Assembly (NCBI GenBank): GCA_951799425.1
Contig: OX637398.1
Location: 4,397,501-4,461,500 of the forward strand
Direction: 5' to 3'
Length of the DNA: 64,000 nt
Source of the DNA: Ilex aquifolium
Lineage: Eukaryota > Streptophyta > Magnoliopsida > Aquifoliales > Aquifoliaceae
The position numbers and the translations under genes are program-made. Shown here piece after piece: positions 50,963 to 61,916 of this stretch. The notes beneath the pieces were generated by a model. That model did not search any database. It saw nothing but the letters and a program-made list of their open reading frames with translations, and was not told where the DNA came from. The first letter of the stretch is position 1, and each line of letters starts with the position of its first letter.

Positions 50963-51344
50963 TAGGGATGGTAGTGAACTGGGGCGGAGAGTAGTCTTCA
51001 CCCCGTACCCACTAAAAAAATGTCTGTCTATCTCTGGTCCACCCCCCATTAATGGGTGAAGTTTTAGTATTCGTCCCTATCATGTGGTAAATTATAATCA
51101 TCGCCTCCATCGTGCAGGTAAATTCTAATCCTCGCCCCCGCCACATGTTCATAACTATTAATTTCTATATATAGTCCATGAAGAATTTAAATTCAATTGA
51201 AAAATTATCAACTCAATCATCTCTAAAAAATTAAAAATTTATCAAATATTAACAGATTTGAGGAGACATGTTTATTTCCAATCAAAACAGAACAGAACAG
51301 ATTTAGATAAATTCTCATTTTTCTCTAGTTCATCACGATCCTTA
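50963..51344. mobile_element. hAT-like MITE family R1, copy 3
   Basis: The left end TAGGGATGGTAGTGAACTGG and right end near CATCACGATCCTTA pair with the other R1 copies. The flanks TTCAGAAT and TTTAAAAC are only a weak duplication (5 of 8), so this is an older copy. The interior has the GGGGCGG/CCCCGCC arms and AT core. Confidence 0.65.
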
Positions 51345-51367
51345 TTTAAAACACTGTTGATCAGCCG

Positions 51368-52065
51368 TAGGGGTGTCAAACGTGTCAGGTTAAATGGTTA
51401 CGTGTCAGGTTAAACGGGTGATGAGTGAGAAATATGTAAACCCGTACACGACACTTTTAATAAACGGGTGAAAAATCTCAACACGAACACGACCCGTTTA
51501 ATCAACGGGTAACGCGACACGACTCGTTTAACCCGTTTAATTTTAAAAAAATTATATCGACAAATTTTAATACTCGACTTTTTTTTTTTTGTCAATTGTA
51601 CTTACCTCAAAAAAAGAGGAATTTTTAACCAAATCTCATAAAAATCAAACTTGATGGCTTAAAAAAAAATGAAAGAGGTCATTGCTTTTTATAGGCAACT
51701 CAAACCTCTCCATCTCCCCTCATTTTTCAATGTGGGACAAAAACAAAAAAAATTGGTTTGCCTTTGTTTTTGAAGTGCTCCACATCTCCCCTCTTTTGTC
51801 TTTGAACTACTACTTTACTTTTTTTTTTGTATTGATTTATTTACTTCTTTTTTTCTTGCTAATTTTTTAAAATAATTATTAATTTATTATTATATTAATT
51901 TTATTTAAATGAGTAAGCGTGTGATAAACGGTTTGACATGCCTCACCCGAACACGACCCGTTTATTAAACGTGTTTGACATGTCAACCTGTTTATCACCA
52001 AAACCCGTTTAACTCGTGTTAATTCATGTCGGTTAATCGTGTCGTGTCGAATTTTGACAGCCCTA
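51368..52065. mobile_element. hAT-like MITE, CGTGTC/CGACACG-rich
   Basis: Inverted ends TAGGGGTGTCAAA and TAGGGCTGTCAAAA (right end reversed). Flanks ATCAGCCG and ATCAACTG match at 6 of 8 bases. 698 bp, with repeated AACGGGT and CACGAC motifs and a T-rich core. It lies 23 bases from R1 copy 3. Confidence 0.78.
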
Positions 52066-52073
52066 ATCAACTG

Positions 52074-53218
52074 TGACACCGAATCTTAGAGATCGTTCAA
52101 CCCGGACCCGAAAGAGCGACCCTTTTTTTCTGTTCGACATGGCCCGATGTATTCATAAAGGACACAAGACAGCTGTAACCCAATCACAACACAATTTCAT
52201 CAGCTGCATGTCACTGTCCGGCTCTGGCCTCCTTGCCCACCTGCTTTTTAACTGTACGAGTGGTTCACACATAAACAGACACCTACTGACCTACTACTTT
52301 CGGCAAGACATGAATTAAGGTAGATTAATTCTCAAAATTAACACAATCTGTCCAAATCAATAATAAACGATATAAGCCAATGTTAATAAAGAAATAGTTT
52401 CATCTTTTGTTGCAATAAATTTATTTTGTTTGGTTATTATAAGGGCTTTTTCACATTATGCATCATAAAAGATTTTAAGGTTTTTATTTTATACTCTCAA
52501 ATATTAATTTTTTCACATTATTCCCTAAATATGTCAAAAGTATTAAAATGTAACTCTTCTGTTAATTTCTGTTATTTTTTCGTCAAAAGTCAATCCATTG
52601 AGATTGACGAAAAAACTAACAGAATTGTCATATTGTAACATTTTTTATACATCGAGGGTATAATATAAAAAATTAAAATTTTGAAGATATACAATAAAAA
52701 TCTTAAAATCTTTTAGGGTATAAAATATAATTCACCCTTATTATAAATATTAAGTGGATTCTAATTTGTAAGAGTCCATTAGAGCATTTTTAGTAGTATT
52801 TTCTAACTTTTTTCAAAATAGGGAGCAAAAAATATTTGATAAGAAATTAATATAGAGAATGAAATATTTTTATTAGATCCAATATAGTTTCTTTATTCTA
52901 GTAAAAAAATAGCTTCTATAATAAAAGTATTTTATGAAACACGTACATGTGTTATATATTATCAATGGGAAAATAAACACGTACAATTAACAAATTTATA
53001 AACATGTCACATAATTTATTAAATACATCAAATTAAAATTATTTAATATTTAATATTTAATATTTAATACAAGTCTAAAATAACATAGACCTAAAAGCAA
53101 CACACATTGATTGCGACCTGTCTCTCTCTCTCTCCCCCACACACAGTTCAAAATCAAATGAAGAGAGAGAATCTGAGTAACAAACCTTCTTAGCCAGGCA
53201 AAAGTCCCACAACTCTCC
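52074..53218. other. Intergenic region and RALF34 promoter
   Basis: AT-rich, no other gene. Near the gene there is a triple AATATTTAAT repeat (about 53042-53069) and a CT run (about 53120-53136). Confidence 0.5.
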
Positions 53219-53608
53219 ATGGCTTCTTTGCTCCTTGCCAAAAGCCTTCTCTTTCTAGGCTTTGTTCTCATCGTGTGCAATGCAAGTGTTCAAGCTCAGG
53301 TCGACGAGACCAGCATACAACTAATCACCGACAGTCTCGACAGGCCACCGATGAAACTATACGACGGAGAGTTTGGAGCCGAAGACGACGACGATGACGA
53401 CGGAGACATAGATGGTGTAGCCGAGCGGAGATGGCTGTTCTGGAGAACATTGCGGTACTACATTTCGTACGGTGCACTCAGAGCTAATAGAATTCCATGC
53501 CCACCTCGCTCTGGTAGGTCATACTACACCCACAATTGTTTCAAAGCCAGAGGCCCGGCTAACCCCTATGCCAGAGGTTGCTCTGCAATCACTCGCTGCC
53601 GGAGATAA
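53219..53608 (+). CDS. RALF34: RALF34-like peptide hormone precursor
   Basis: Intronless preproprotein, 129 aa. The signal peptide is about residues 1-26 (hydrophobic SLLFLGFVLIVC), followed by an acidic propeptide (EDDDDDDGDIDG) and the S1P protease site RRWL (70-73). The mature peptide has YISY (81-84) and four Cys (C94, C107, C121, C127) that form two disulphides. The run ANRIPCPPRSGRSYYTHNCF and the end RGCSAITRCRR are very close to Arabidopsis RALF34, more than to other RALFs. Role: secreted ligand of CrRLK1L receptors (THESEUS1 for RALF34) affecting extracellular pH, cell-wall signalling and lateral root initiation. All key residues are present. Confidence 0.96.
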   Translation: MASLLLAKSLLFLGFVLIVCNASVQAQVDETSIQLITDSLDRPPMKLYDGEFGAEDDDDDDGDIDGVAERRWLFWRTLRYYISYGALRANRIPCPPRSGRSYYTHNCFKARGPANPYARGCSAITRCRR

Positions 53609-54406
53609 ACCGCTAAGGTTAGGGTTTGCTTAGAGGATGTTATCCCTGTGTGTGGGGGTGTGTGCTTGGGTGGTGTGGGCATTTTATGGGTTATGTTTAC
53701 TGGGTATGTATGTTGTGTGTTTGCTTGATTGGTCTGGAAATCTTTCCAGATCTGTGTGTTACTGAATAAACTTGATAGTATCATCACTTTGATGTTTTAG
53801 TTTGCTATTTACATGAATATGTTCATGGACAAGACGAAGCAACTGATGGAGCAGATGATGCCTTTTGAAATATTTAGAGTAAATTATAGCAACTGATGAA
53901 TATGTTCGTGTGTCTCGGTATTTTCGTGTCGTGTTATTCTTATTTTTGATTGGTCTGGCCCAAACTAGACCCAATCCAGAATTATTGACTAAGCCTAGAT
54001 TAGAGGTTCAGTCTTCAGCGTAGCGCCTCTTTTGCGAGTTCCCATAACCTTGGCTTAACTCTGTCGCTATTTTCACACAAGTAGCTTCAGTCTCCAGAAA
54101 TTCGGCTTGGAGCTGCAACTTTCTCGAGAGCCACCAATAAGTCCTCCTCTATAGTCCTCTTCCTCATCAAAAGTTCACTTTTTAAAGAGGACAAGGATAA
54201 AATTTTTTACTGATGCCCTCTCTCCCAGATTCCATTGGGCTTGGGGAATGGGGGCATATGACTGGCCCGGCTCAGACCAAATCCAGCCTAAAATTACAAA
54301 TCAGGCCTAATTCAGATGTCTAGTTTAGAAATATAGATCTGACCCAAGTCACATGTGCAACTCGTTCCAAACCAAGTGTATCGTCTTGAAAAACCTAGTC
54401 TATTAG
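53609..54406. other. RALF34 3' flank, repeat-derived
   Basis: Probable 3' UTR with GTGTG runs, then MITE-like sequence rich in CGTGTCG and in GGCCC-type motifs (about 53900-54380). Element ends could not be paired. Confidence 0.45.
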
Positions 54407-54807
54407 TGATGCACTTGAGATTATCTTAGGAAGGAAATTAGGGTATGCATCGCAAGTATCAACCACATTGTCTGTTACGCCAACGTTACAGAGCCACCCA
54501 CTTCTGTCACAAGGTTGACGCCTTAATCAGGGCTCCTCGCGACAACGCCTCCATTAAAGCCCACTTTGGGGCGCTATGAAGACTGTATTTTCCTATAAAT
54601 TGTAAGTCTCACCTAGTTATAAGGGTCATCACACACATCTCAGCACATTATACTTTTGAGCAATAATATTTTTCGGCTATCGTAGCCCTTCCTAGTGGAG
54701 TAGGTCACCTAGACTGAATCTACTCAGTTTTTGTGTTTGCATGTGTTGAGCTCTTCTCATTTTATCCATTGATTGATTTTGCATAAACTCATTTTTGTGT
54801 ATCATCA
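54407..54807 (+). mobile_element. Solo LTR, about 401 bp, TGATG...CATCA family
   Basis: LTR-retrotransposon fossil, probably gypsy. Flanks ATTAG and ATTTG are a near-duplicate (4 of 5). Internal landmarks CTATAAATTGTAAGTC and GTGGAGTAGGTCACC are shared with the LTR at 59054. No internal region; an older copy than 59054. Confidence 0.68.
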
Positions 54808-55304
54808 ATTTGTGTCGTGTTTGTGTCAAAACTCACGAAAAAATATATTTATTGTGTTTTAAATATTAAACATTAGTTTAAATTATTTATTATGCATATT
54901 TAATAATCGTGTCATGTCAGGAGTGTATAACGGTCAGAGTCGACACACCTACGTAACTTATATAACCATAGGAGGGCTTGAACCAAAGGAATGGGTGTGG
55001 GCTTGGTGTGGACAGTCTTATTCCATAGGTCGGGCTATCCTGTTTTGAGCCCTCCAGTTTTTGGATTATACTTTTAGCAGTTGGTCCAGCCCAGTCCAAA
55101 GCAACACCTACCACAGCTGTTGTAACTTATTATGAGTTATGACAACCACCATCTAACAACCTTTACGATCCATTAAGAAGGGAGGATGGATTGGGTTGAC
55201 TGGCCAACAGGCAGAAATTATGATGCAGGTCAGACCACTGTTTGTCATTCTTGATGGGTCAAAGAGGCTGTTTTGTTTGTCATCAAATCAGCCGGTAAGA
55301 AAAA
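54808..55304. other. Repeat-derived intergenic sequence
   Basis: Contains CGTGTC-type MITE remnants (about 54820-54950, ending near CGACACACCTA) and a GGGCTTGG/CCAGCCC-type remnant (about 54960-55130). No gene. Confidence 0.45.
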
Positions 55305-55309
55305 AAATT

Positions 55310-55507
55310 CTTAGAGGTGGTTTAGTGGTCAAATCTATCATCTTATAAATAAAAAGTTTTAGGTTCGATACTTCTTACACTTTTTAAGGATCAGTCACTC
55401 TTATTCCTCAGTAGACATGTTCTTAAATTAACTTGAGTTACGATAGTCAGCTCAGAGTTCGAGAGAATAATCGATACAAGTATGGACACTTTGTAATAAA
55501 AAAAAAA
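55310..55507 (+). mobile_element. SINE, CTTAGAGGTGGT family, copy 1
   Basis: tRNA-like head with A-box region GGTGGTTTAGTGGTC (55317-55331) and B-box GGTTCGATAC (55362-55371), followed by a body and a poly-A tail. The body shares GTTCTTAAATTAACTTGAGT and AGAGTTCGAGAGA with the copy at 58157. Confidence 0.68.
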
Positions 55508-56638
55508 TGAGCAAGGAAACTCTACACAATTTACACAATATTAAAAAAAAAATCGTTTATTTGTCCAATTGTACCAATCTTATTGCATCGTTTTGTATAC
55601 ATAATGGAGAACAGTTGCGTAGTTCTTTGTAGCCGCCATCAAACATGGCTGGCTAGTCGACATGCAGGGTTTCCGGTCCCTGTGAGCTCAAGGTTCTGTT
55701 TGGGACCCACCAACGCAAAATGTAGTGTGTGTTTGATTTGATGAAAAGTTAGGTAGATGAAAAATAGTAGAAGAAAAATAAGATGATTTTTTTATTGTTT
55801 GGTTTCAAAGGAAAATAGGAGGAAAAGGAAAAGTATTTTTCTCCCGTCCACTAATTTTTTTTTTTTCTCTAAAAAATGAGAGTAAAGTGAGAAGAAAATT
55901 GAAGAGGAGTTATTTTTTTGGACAAATTAACTTTTTTGTCCTTGAATTTTCACATTTTTAATTCAAAATTTGCACATTTCTCAAGAAAAACTTCTAAATA
56001 TTTTATCACATAATTTTATTTTTATATTTATTTATTTATTTTTACAATTAATTAAAGTGACATTGAACATTTTAAAATCTTGAAAAATTTATTTATAATA
56101 AAAAAATTAATAATATCACGTAATAATGATGATGAGGTGTTACTGTTATACTTAATATTTATTTCACTGGCGGGGTTTACAATTTTCAGTTCCTGTGAGA
56201 ATAAAATTATATTTTTTTTGGTCAAATATAAAAAAATTCAACTTGCCAACCTCTATGCTATTAGACTACTTGCCAACCTCTATGCTAACCTCCACATAAT
56301 TGTGTATGGGATGACGCACCAACACAAATATTACTTTTTTTTTTTTATTTATCAAATACACAAATATTACTTTACATTCATCGAATTCGACCCTTTGCAC
56401 AACTAGCGACCGCATTTGATGGACCACTTGACTAGACCAGACCAGGCCAAGTTGCGTGATGGCTTAGCTCGTCTAAGTTGGACCCATCGTTTCACATTTT
56501 TGCGATTGTAATGTTTTTTTTTCTCTTTTTTTTTTTACTCTGTACACTGTCTCGCCGGCTTTAGCGGTCCAATGAACGGACAAATCCGGCATTTCCTCAC
56601 ACTTTCCTAGACATTTGAATGAATATTTTTATGAATTT
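55508..56638. other. Intergenic, no gene seen
   Basis: AT-rich with poly-T runs. About 55720-55870 has a MITE-like GTTTGATTTGATGAAAAGTT and TTGTTTGGTTTCAAAGG pattern without clear ends. A short direct repeat (CTTGCCAACCTCTATGCTA) occurs at about 56240-56285. Confidence 0.45.
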
Positions 56639-57313
56639 TGATGATGTAAAAATTGGTCTTCGTGCAAGATTATCAAGTATATAAACGAGTGCAATTAATA
56701 AACAATAATGACAGATTAATGGCAAAACAATAAATATGGAGTCAACACAAAGGTATATAGTAGTTCGGTCCGAGTGACCTACTCCATTCTCAGGAACGGC
56801 AGCGGTGGCCGAATGTGTTTTATTGATGAATAAAAGTCATCGGAAGAGTATACTCCGGGAGTATTATAATGCTTTGGGAGAGAGAAACTAGAGAGGTGTA
56901 GAGAGAACGAGAAGTATTGGTCTCAAGTCTTGCCCTCTATGTGGAGAGGGCTTACATTATATAGGTATAGTGAGACGGTGATGTGATAGAGAGGACTCTA
57001 CCACTTTGGTAAGTACAATTAAGGTAGGATTAGATCTCCATGATGCGTATCTCGATATTCTCTCCACGTGCTCTTATTCTTCGGGCTTCCTGGATCCTGA
57101 GCTGGGTCAGAGTGGCGAAATGAAGAGAGGGAACAAGATGGAACGAAGGAGAGACAAGAGGGTCCTGGGCGGCGCCAGGGCTTGGGCGACCCCCTTGGGC
57201 TCTTGGGTGCTGACAACTTGGTCCTTCTTGACTTGTGGGGTCTGAGTTGCTTTTTAGCTGACTTGAGTCTTCTTGGTTTATTGGGCCTAGTCCAGTTGAT
57301 TTTGGGCTCATCA
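56639..57313 (-). mobile_element. Solo LTR, 675 bp, TGATG...CATCA family
   Basis: LTR fossil flanked by a perfect 5-bp duplication AATTT (56634-56638 and 57314-57318). It contains the reverse of the ATGGAGTAGGTCACTC landmark, so it lies opposite to the LTRs at 54407 and 59054. The GC-richer part (about 57050-57260) produces shadow ORFs on both strands. No internal retroelement region. Confidence 0.82.
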
Positions 57314-57318
57314 AATTT

Positions 57319-58156
57319 GAATCGGAAAATGAAATGCTAGAAGCGACTCGTTTGATTGAAATATCTTATGAAATTGAATTTTCTTTGGTTATTTCTTTGA
57401 TATTAATGAAATTTGTTGATGCGTTCACGTAAATTTTACAAATTCTTTAACTAGCCTATCATCTTTCATAGTACTTACCTAAAACAATTAATCAATTTTT
57501 TAACTAGCCTATGGAATTTGGGTGTTTGTGTAGTGTACATTTCCCTCTGTATAATTTTTTTAACTTGGTTTATGTCGTGTTTAGTGTTTATGTTTTACAC
57601 TAAGATAAAATAGGAGGATAAACAGTCCATATCAAAATTTGTTAAAAAAACAAAAATTCTATTGAAATTCTATTCGATCCGAAAACTAAGTTATATCTAC
57701 ATTTAGCAAATTATATTTTAATTATAACTCAATTTAACTAGATAATCACTTTATTTTATCAAATATTTATATATATTATTTGATTTGAATCATAATAGAA
57801 TCGAATATCAGTACATTTAAGTTCAAATATAATGAAGCATAACATAATATATTAAAATTTAGATTGAATTCAAATCAAAATCTAATGAATTAAGAGAGGA
57901 ACTTTCTAGTGTGTTCAACAGGGTTATTACTTTTTGTCATCCTTCTTCATTTGGTAGTCAAGTTACAGTATCTATTTGTGTTCACTGCCCACTATAATTG
58001 GCTTAGTCCCTGAGGACAAAGCTTATGGAGTGGTGGGTCCTTGCTGATAACACAAGATACATGCATCGAATACTTTGGGTCTAGGCTCCTCAGATAACTA
58101 CTTTCGACTTCAGTATTCATCACTTAACAACACCATCAACTACTTTTATTGGATAA
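57319..58156. other. Intergenic, no gene seen
   Basis: AT-rich, non-coding. Confidence 0.55.
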
Positions 58157-58464
58157 CCTTAGAGGTGGTAAGATTGAGTTTAGCCTCTAATAATTCAGAG
58201 ATATCAGTTTCAATATTTTTCATATTTTTTAAAGACAAGTTACCCTTGTTTTTCAAGAATATATACTAAATCCGTTCAGATTACGGTGGCCAGTATCCGA
58301 GTTTTAAGGAATAATTGACACAAGTCTGATCACCCTACAGTAAAGGTCAGCTAATTTTGTTCCTCATGAAACAAGTTCTTAAACTAGCTTAAGTTACAGT
58401 GATCGATCTTAAAGTTCGAGAGAGTGATCGGTACAAACCTAGAGAGCCTGTAACAAAAAAAAAT
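58157..58464 (+). mobile_element. SINE, CTTAGAGGTGGT family, copy 2
   Basis: Same start (CTTAGAGGTGGT) and same 3' part (GTTCTTAAACTAGCTTAAGT, AAAGTTCGAGAGAGTGATCG, poly-A) as copy 1, but longer, with an extra internal block that resembles a partial second unit. The B-box is not clear here. Confidence 0.55.
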
Positions 58465-59053
58465 GCCTTCATTGGATCTTCATCGCATTATTTTGGTAGG
58501 CCTAAAATCCTATAGTGAAAGTATTTCTATAATGTGAAATTTCATGTCTTTATGCATTTAATCACGTTTTCCTATAACATTGACTAGTGTCCCAAGCCTC
58601 TATAAAAGGCCAAGTTACTATTTGTGCAGGTCTTGCAAAAGTAGGTGGTCAACCCATTTTTCAATTGAAATTTTTTTTTTTCTTCGTGATATGGATTACT
58701 ATTACAAGCAGAATATATCACTTTTGTAATGAAATTTGAATGAATTATAACCCGAAAGAAGAGCATAATAAACATCCTAACAGAGCGATAAAGAAGAATA
58801 ACACAAAACTCTCAAAGATACTAATGCTTCGTTTGATATAATGAAAAAATAGAAGAATAGAAAGTTAGAAGAATGAAAAATTCAGGGTCGAGTTCGAGTT
58901 GGAATGATAGAAAGTTGCTCTACAAAGATAGAGATTAATCTTTATCTTTGTCGGAAATTGATTCCCTAAGCTAGGCCAAATCAATTCCTATACAGCATTT
59001 AATTAAGAAAATGAACAATTTTGATGAGGGTCAGCATTATCATTTATTAATAT
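58465..59053. other. Intergenic, no gene seen
   Basis: Non-coding; a MITE-like CTAATGCTTCGTTTGATAT segment at about 58820. Confidence 0.45.
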
Positions 59054-59574
59054 TGATGGGTCAAGTCCAAGGGCCCAACTCACGTTGTGAACCCAGTTTA
59101 AATTAAAAGTCCAACTTAAAGAGATCTAATAAGTCAAGTCCAAAGAAGTGGTCCACGCCCGGTCAAGCTCGAGTTCGAAGAGCTACATCACCAAGAGAGT
59201 AAGCAGGGTCATCTAAGAGTTTCATCCACGCCGACTTAGAAAGAGTCAACCACCACGTCATCCTTTGACCGGATCTTATGGATCTATTAGAAGATGACTA
59301 TAAATTGTAAGTCCCGCCAACACTTGGGGGGCAACAGACACAATCAAGCACATCTGTTATCACTCTCTCATAGCTTGTATCTCCCTGCTCTTTCAATACT
59401 CATCGAAATAATAAAATACTCAGGTGACCCTAACCCTTCAAAGTGGACGTAAGTCACATTGATCGAACCACTCTACATCTTTGTCTTGCTTGTGTTGCTC
59501 TCTTACTTCTTAATTACTATATTTATTATCAATCACTTGACAGGTAGCACATAAAACTAATTTATGCATCATCA
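59054..59574 (+). mobile_element. Solo LTR, 521 bp, TGATG...CATCA family
   Basis: LTR fossil, probably gypsy. A perfect 5-bp duplication AATAT flanks it (59049-59053 and 59575-59579). Shares CTATAAATTGTAAGTC and AGTGGACGTAAGTCACATTG with the family. No internal region. Confidence 0.85.
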
Positions 59575-59579
59575 AATAT

Positions 59580-61222
59580 ATTTTTAAGAGTCTCGTGTAT
59601 TAGAACTTTTTAATTTAGTTCCTTTTAATCGTTTTTTTATATTTAGTTTCGTACTTGGTCATCTTTTTGTTAATTTGACTTTTGACTCCGGCTCTTCAAT
59701 CAAGTAAGAGTACTTTATAGCAGTTGCGAGAGAAAGGAACGAGGAAGGGGAAGTGGGAAAATGAACCACATGACTCTATACTAATGTTTGGTGGGAAAAT
59801 GAATAGAATAATGTAGTATAGTTTTAACACGTGATTTAATCTCTTATAACTATTTAAAATTGCCGTGTGTGAAAGTTCCTAGCATCTTAATTCTTCTTAG
59901 TATTTTTTTTCGATTTTGCTTCTTATTAAAATGCCAGATTGCTTGGTTTGGTCAATTGAAAATACAAGACGCCGTGCTAGGAATATCCTATGATCGTGTC
60001 CATAATGGATATGCTGTGATAAGCCTCAAGGCACTCAAATGGAGAAGTCCTAGATGACTTTCACTTTGACATGGCATGCACTAATCACCAACCCCTTTTT
60101 CTAATCATAATTTGTCCTTCATTAAGTGGTACACGTGGGTTTTATTTCGGTATCGAAATTGGTACAGTATCAAAATTTATTATTTTTATATTTTTAAAAG
60201 TTAAATTATTTATTTTAATGGCCAGTTACAATCTTTTAGAAAATTCCAAAATATTGTAATTTGTCCCCAAAAACTTATATTTTGTGGTACAATATTAAAA
60301 AATTAAAAAAAAATCATTATCGTAGACTTATTCGTACATGTGTGCTTGTGTATATATAAATAACATTAATAATAGTGACGTCATTGATGACCTATGGATT
60401 TTCTCTACCTTTATTTGGTCACTTAAAAGGAAGATAATATTGTCTGCGAAAAAATAATAATATTATTATTATAATTGTCCTAAAAAAGCGAGCCGCCGCT
60501 GACCCAGTATCTTTGGATCAGTGATATTATCTTCTCCTAGTTGACAGTGCTTTGTTTATTACTATTTTTTTTTTTTTTTGATCAAATGTTTATTACTAAT
60601 TGAAAAACATATACCATTGCAGAGTGATAATTTTTTATACAACATATTTTCATAAAGGAAAATTTAATTTGAATCTAATTTAAAGATTTTATTTAATGAT
60701 TTAATGATGTACAATTATTGAATTGGTTATATGTTTCATCCAACATTGAAACTCATAATTAATTCAATAGTTGCATTAAAGTTACATCATTAGGTCCATA
60801 AATAAGGTTTCTATAATATTGTTTTTTCATAAAACAAATTCGACATGATACAAACTCAAAAAATATATAATTAATTACTATAAATGACAAATATTTTTTT
60901 ATTTGATTTTACTATAATGTAGATCAAGTATTTTATTTATTTATTGATATATAAGTATGGTGAGTTTATTTTTTAAAAAAGAGAGAGTCATAACACGCAT
61001 GATTCAATTGATACACCAAGATATGATATTTATTACAACTTTTGTGTTTATAAGGTTTATCTTAGGGAAGGAAAGAGCAGTAAATACGCATGATTATAAG
61101 TGAAAATAGAAGAATTAAACAAATTAATTATTAAAGCTAATTAATTATATAAATTTTGCCATGCTTGTGGTAGTTTAGTCATTATAGCTCTTAACCATCA
61201 CAATCCCAATTCACGTGGCTCT
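59580..61222. other. Intergenic, no gene seen
   Basis: AT-rich. Small ORFs (59860-60057 and 60071-60259) have no recognisable domain. Confidence 0.5.
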
Positions 61223-61552
61223 TAAGCTTATCAATCGTGTCGGGTGAGGTGAGTTCATGTCGAGTCTTAGTGGATTCGTGTCAAAAAATATTTCATCTAT
61301 ACTTAATTTGTTTATTAATTCATGTCTAAAAAATCGTATCATATCGAATTCGTGTCGTATATGAACTGTGTATAACTGATATATAAACAAGTCGTGTTAT
61401 GTATTTTTTTCTAATTGACTTCATTCATACCTGACTTATTTATTAATAATGTTGTATCGAATTTACTCGTTTACTAAATGAATAATTTAAAAAATATTTA
61501 AATCTTTTAATTTTATGTTGTGTTAAGAATCTTTTCGTGAGTTGACACCCTA
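61223..61552. mobile_element. MITE, TGTCAATCGTGTCGGG family, uninterrupted copy upstream of the MAPKKK
   Basis: Ends TAAGCTTATCAATCGTGTCG and ...GTGAGTTGACACCCTA. Flanks GTGGCTCT and ATGGCGCC match at 5 of 8. Internally collinear with the split copy at 40359-44670 (motifs GTTCATGTCGAGTCTTA and GATATATAAACAAGTCGTGT). 330 bp. It ends about 210 bases upstream of the MAPKKK TATA box. Confidence 0.72.
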
Positions 61553-61761
61553 ATGGCGCCGTCTATGTCTCTCTCCCCATGTGAATAAAATCTAAATGAT
61601 TTTACCATTATTTCAACCACGTTTCTAAAATGGTGTACGCTGTTTCAGTGAAATTAAGAAGAAATATCCTTCACTATCACGTGCTTGTTTATCATCAAAA
61701 CCATACCAATATGTATACGTCAGTGTATATATAAGCAACAATAAATAAACTGAAAACCACC

Positions 61762-61769
61762 TATATATA
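61762..61769 (+). promoter_or_regulatory. TATA box of the MAPKKK gene
   Basis: TATATATA about 150 bases upstream of the ATG. A second TATATATAAG-like site lies at about 61725-61734. The closer one would give a leader of about 120 nt. Confidence 0.55.
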
Positions 61770-61916
61770 GCAGCCCCCTTTAGTAGATTCAAATTGTGAC
61801 TCCCATTGCTCTGTCTCTCCTCCTTCAGCAGAGACTGAAAGGAAAGTCCACCAGAAACAAGAAAGAACCCAACTTCAAAGCCACAGAGACCCATAACTAA
61901 AGCTCCAATCATACCC

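Noticed and set aside
55317-55371. tRNA gene candidate
   Set aside because: The boxes are present, but the anticodon arm and acceptor stem are not; a SINE body and poly-A tail follow.
57006-57314. GC-rich overlapping ORFs on both strands
   Set aside because: They lie wholly within the solo LTR at 56639-57313 and show no domain.
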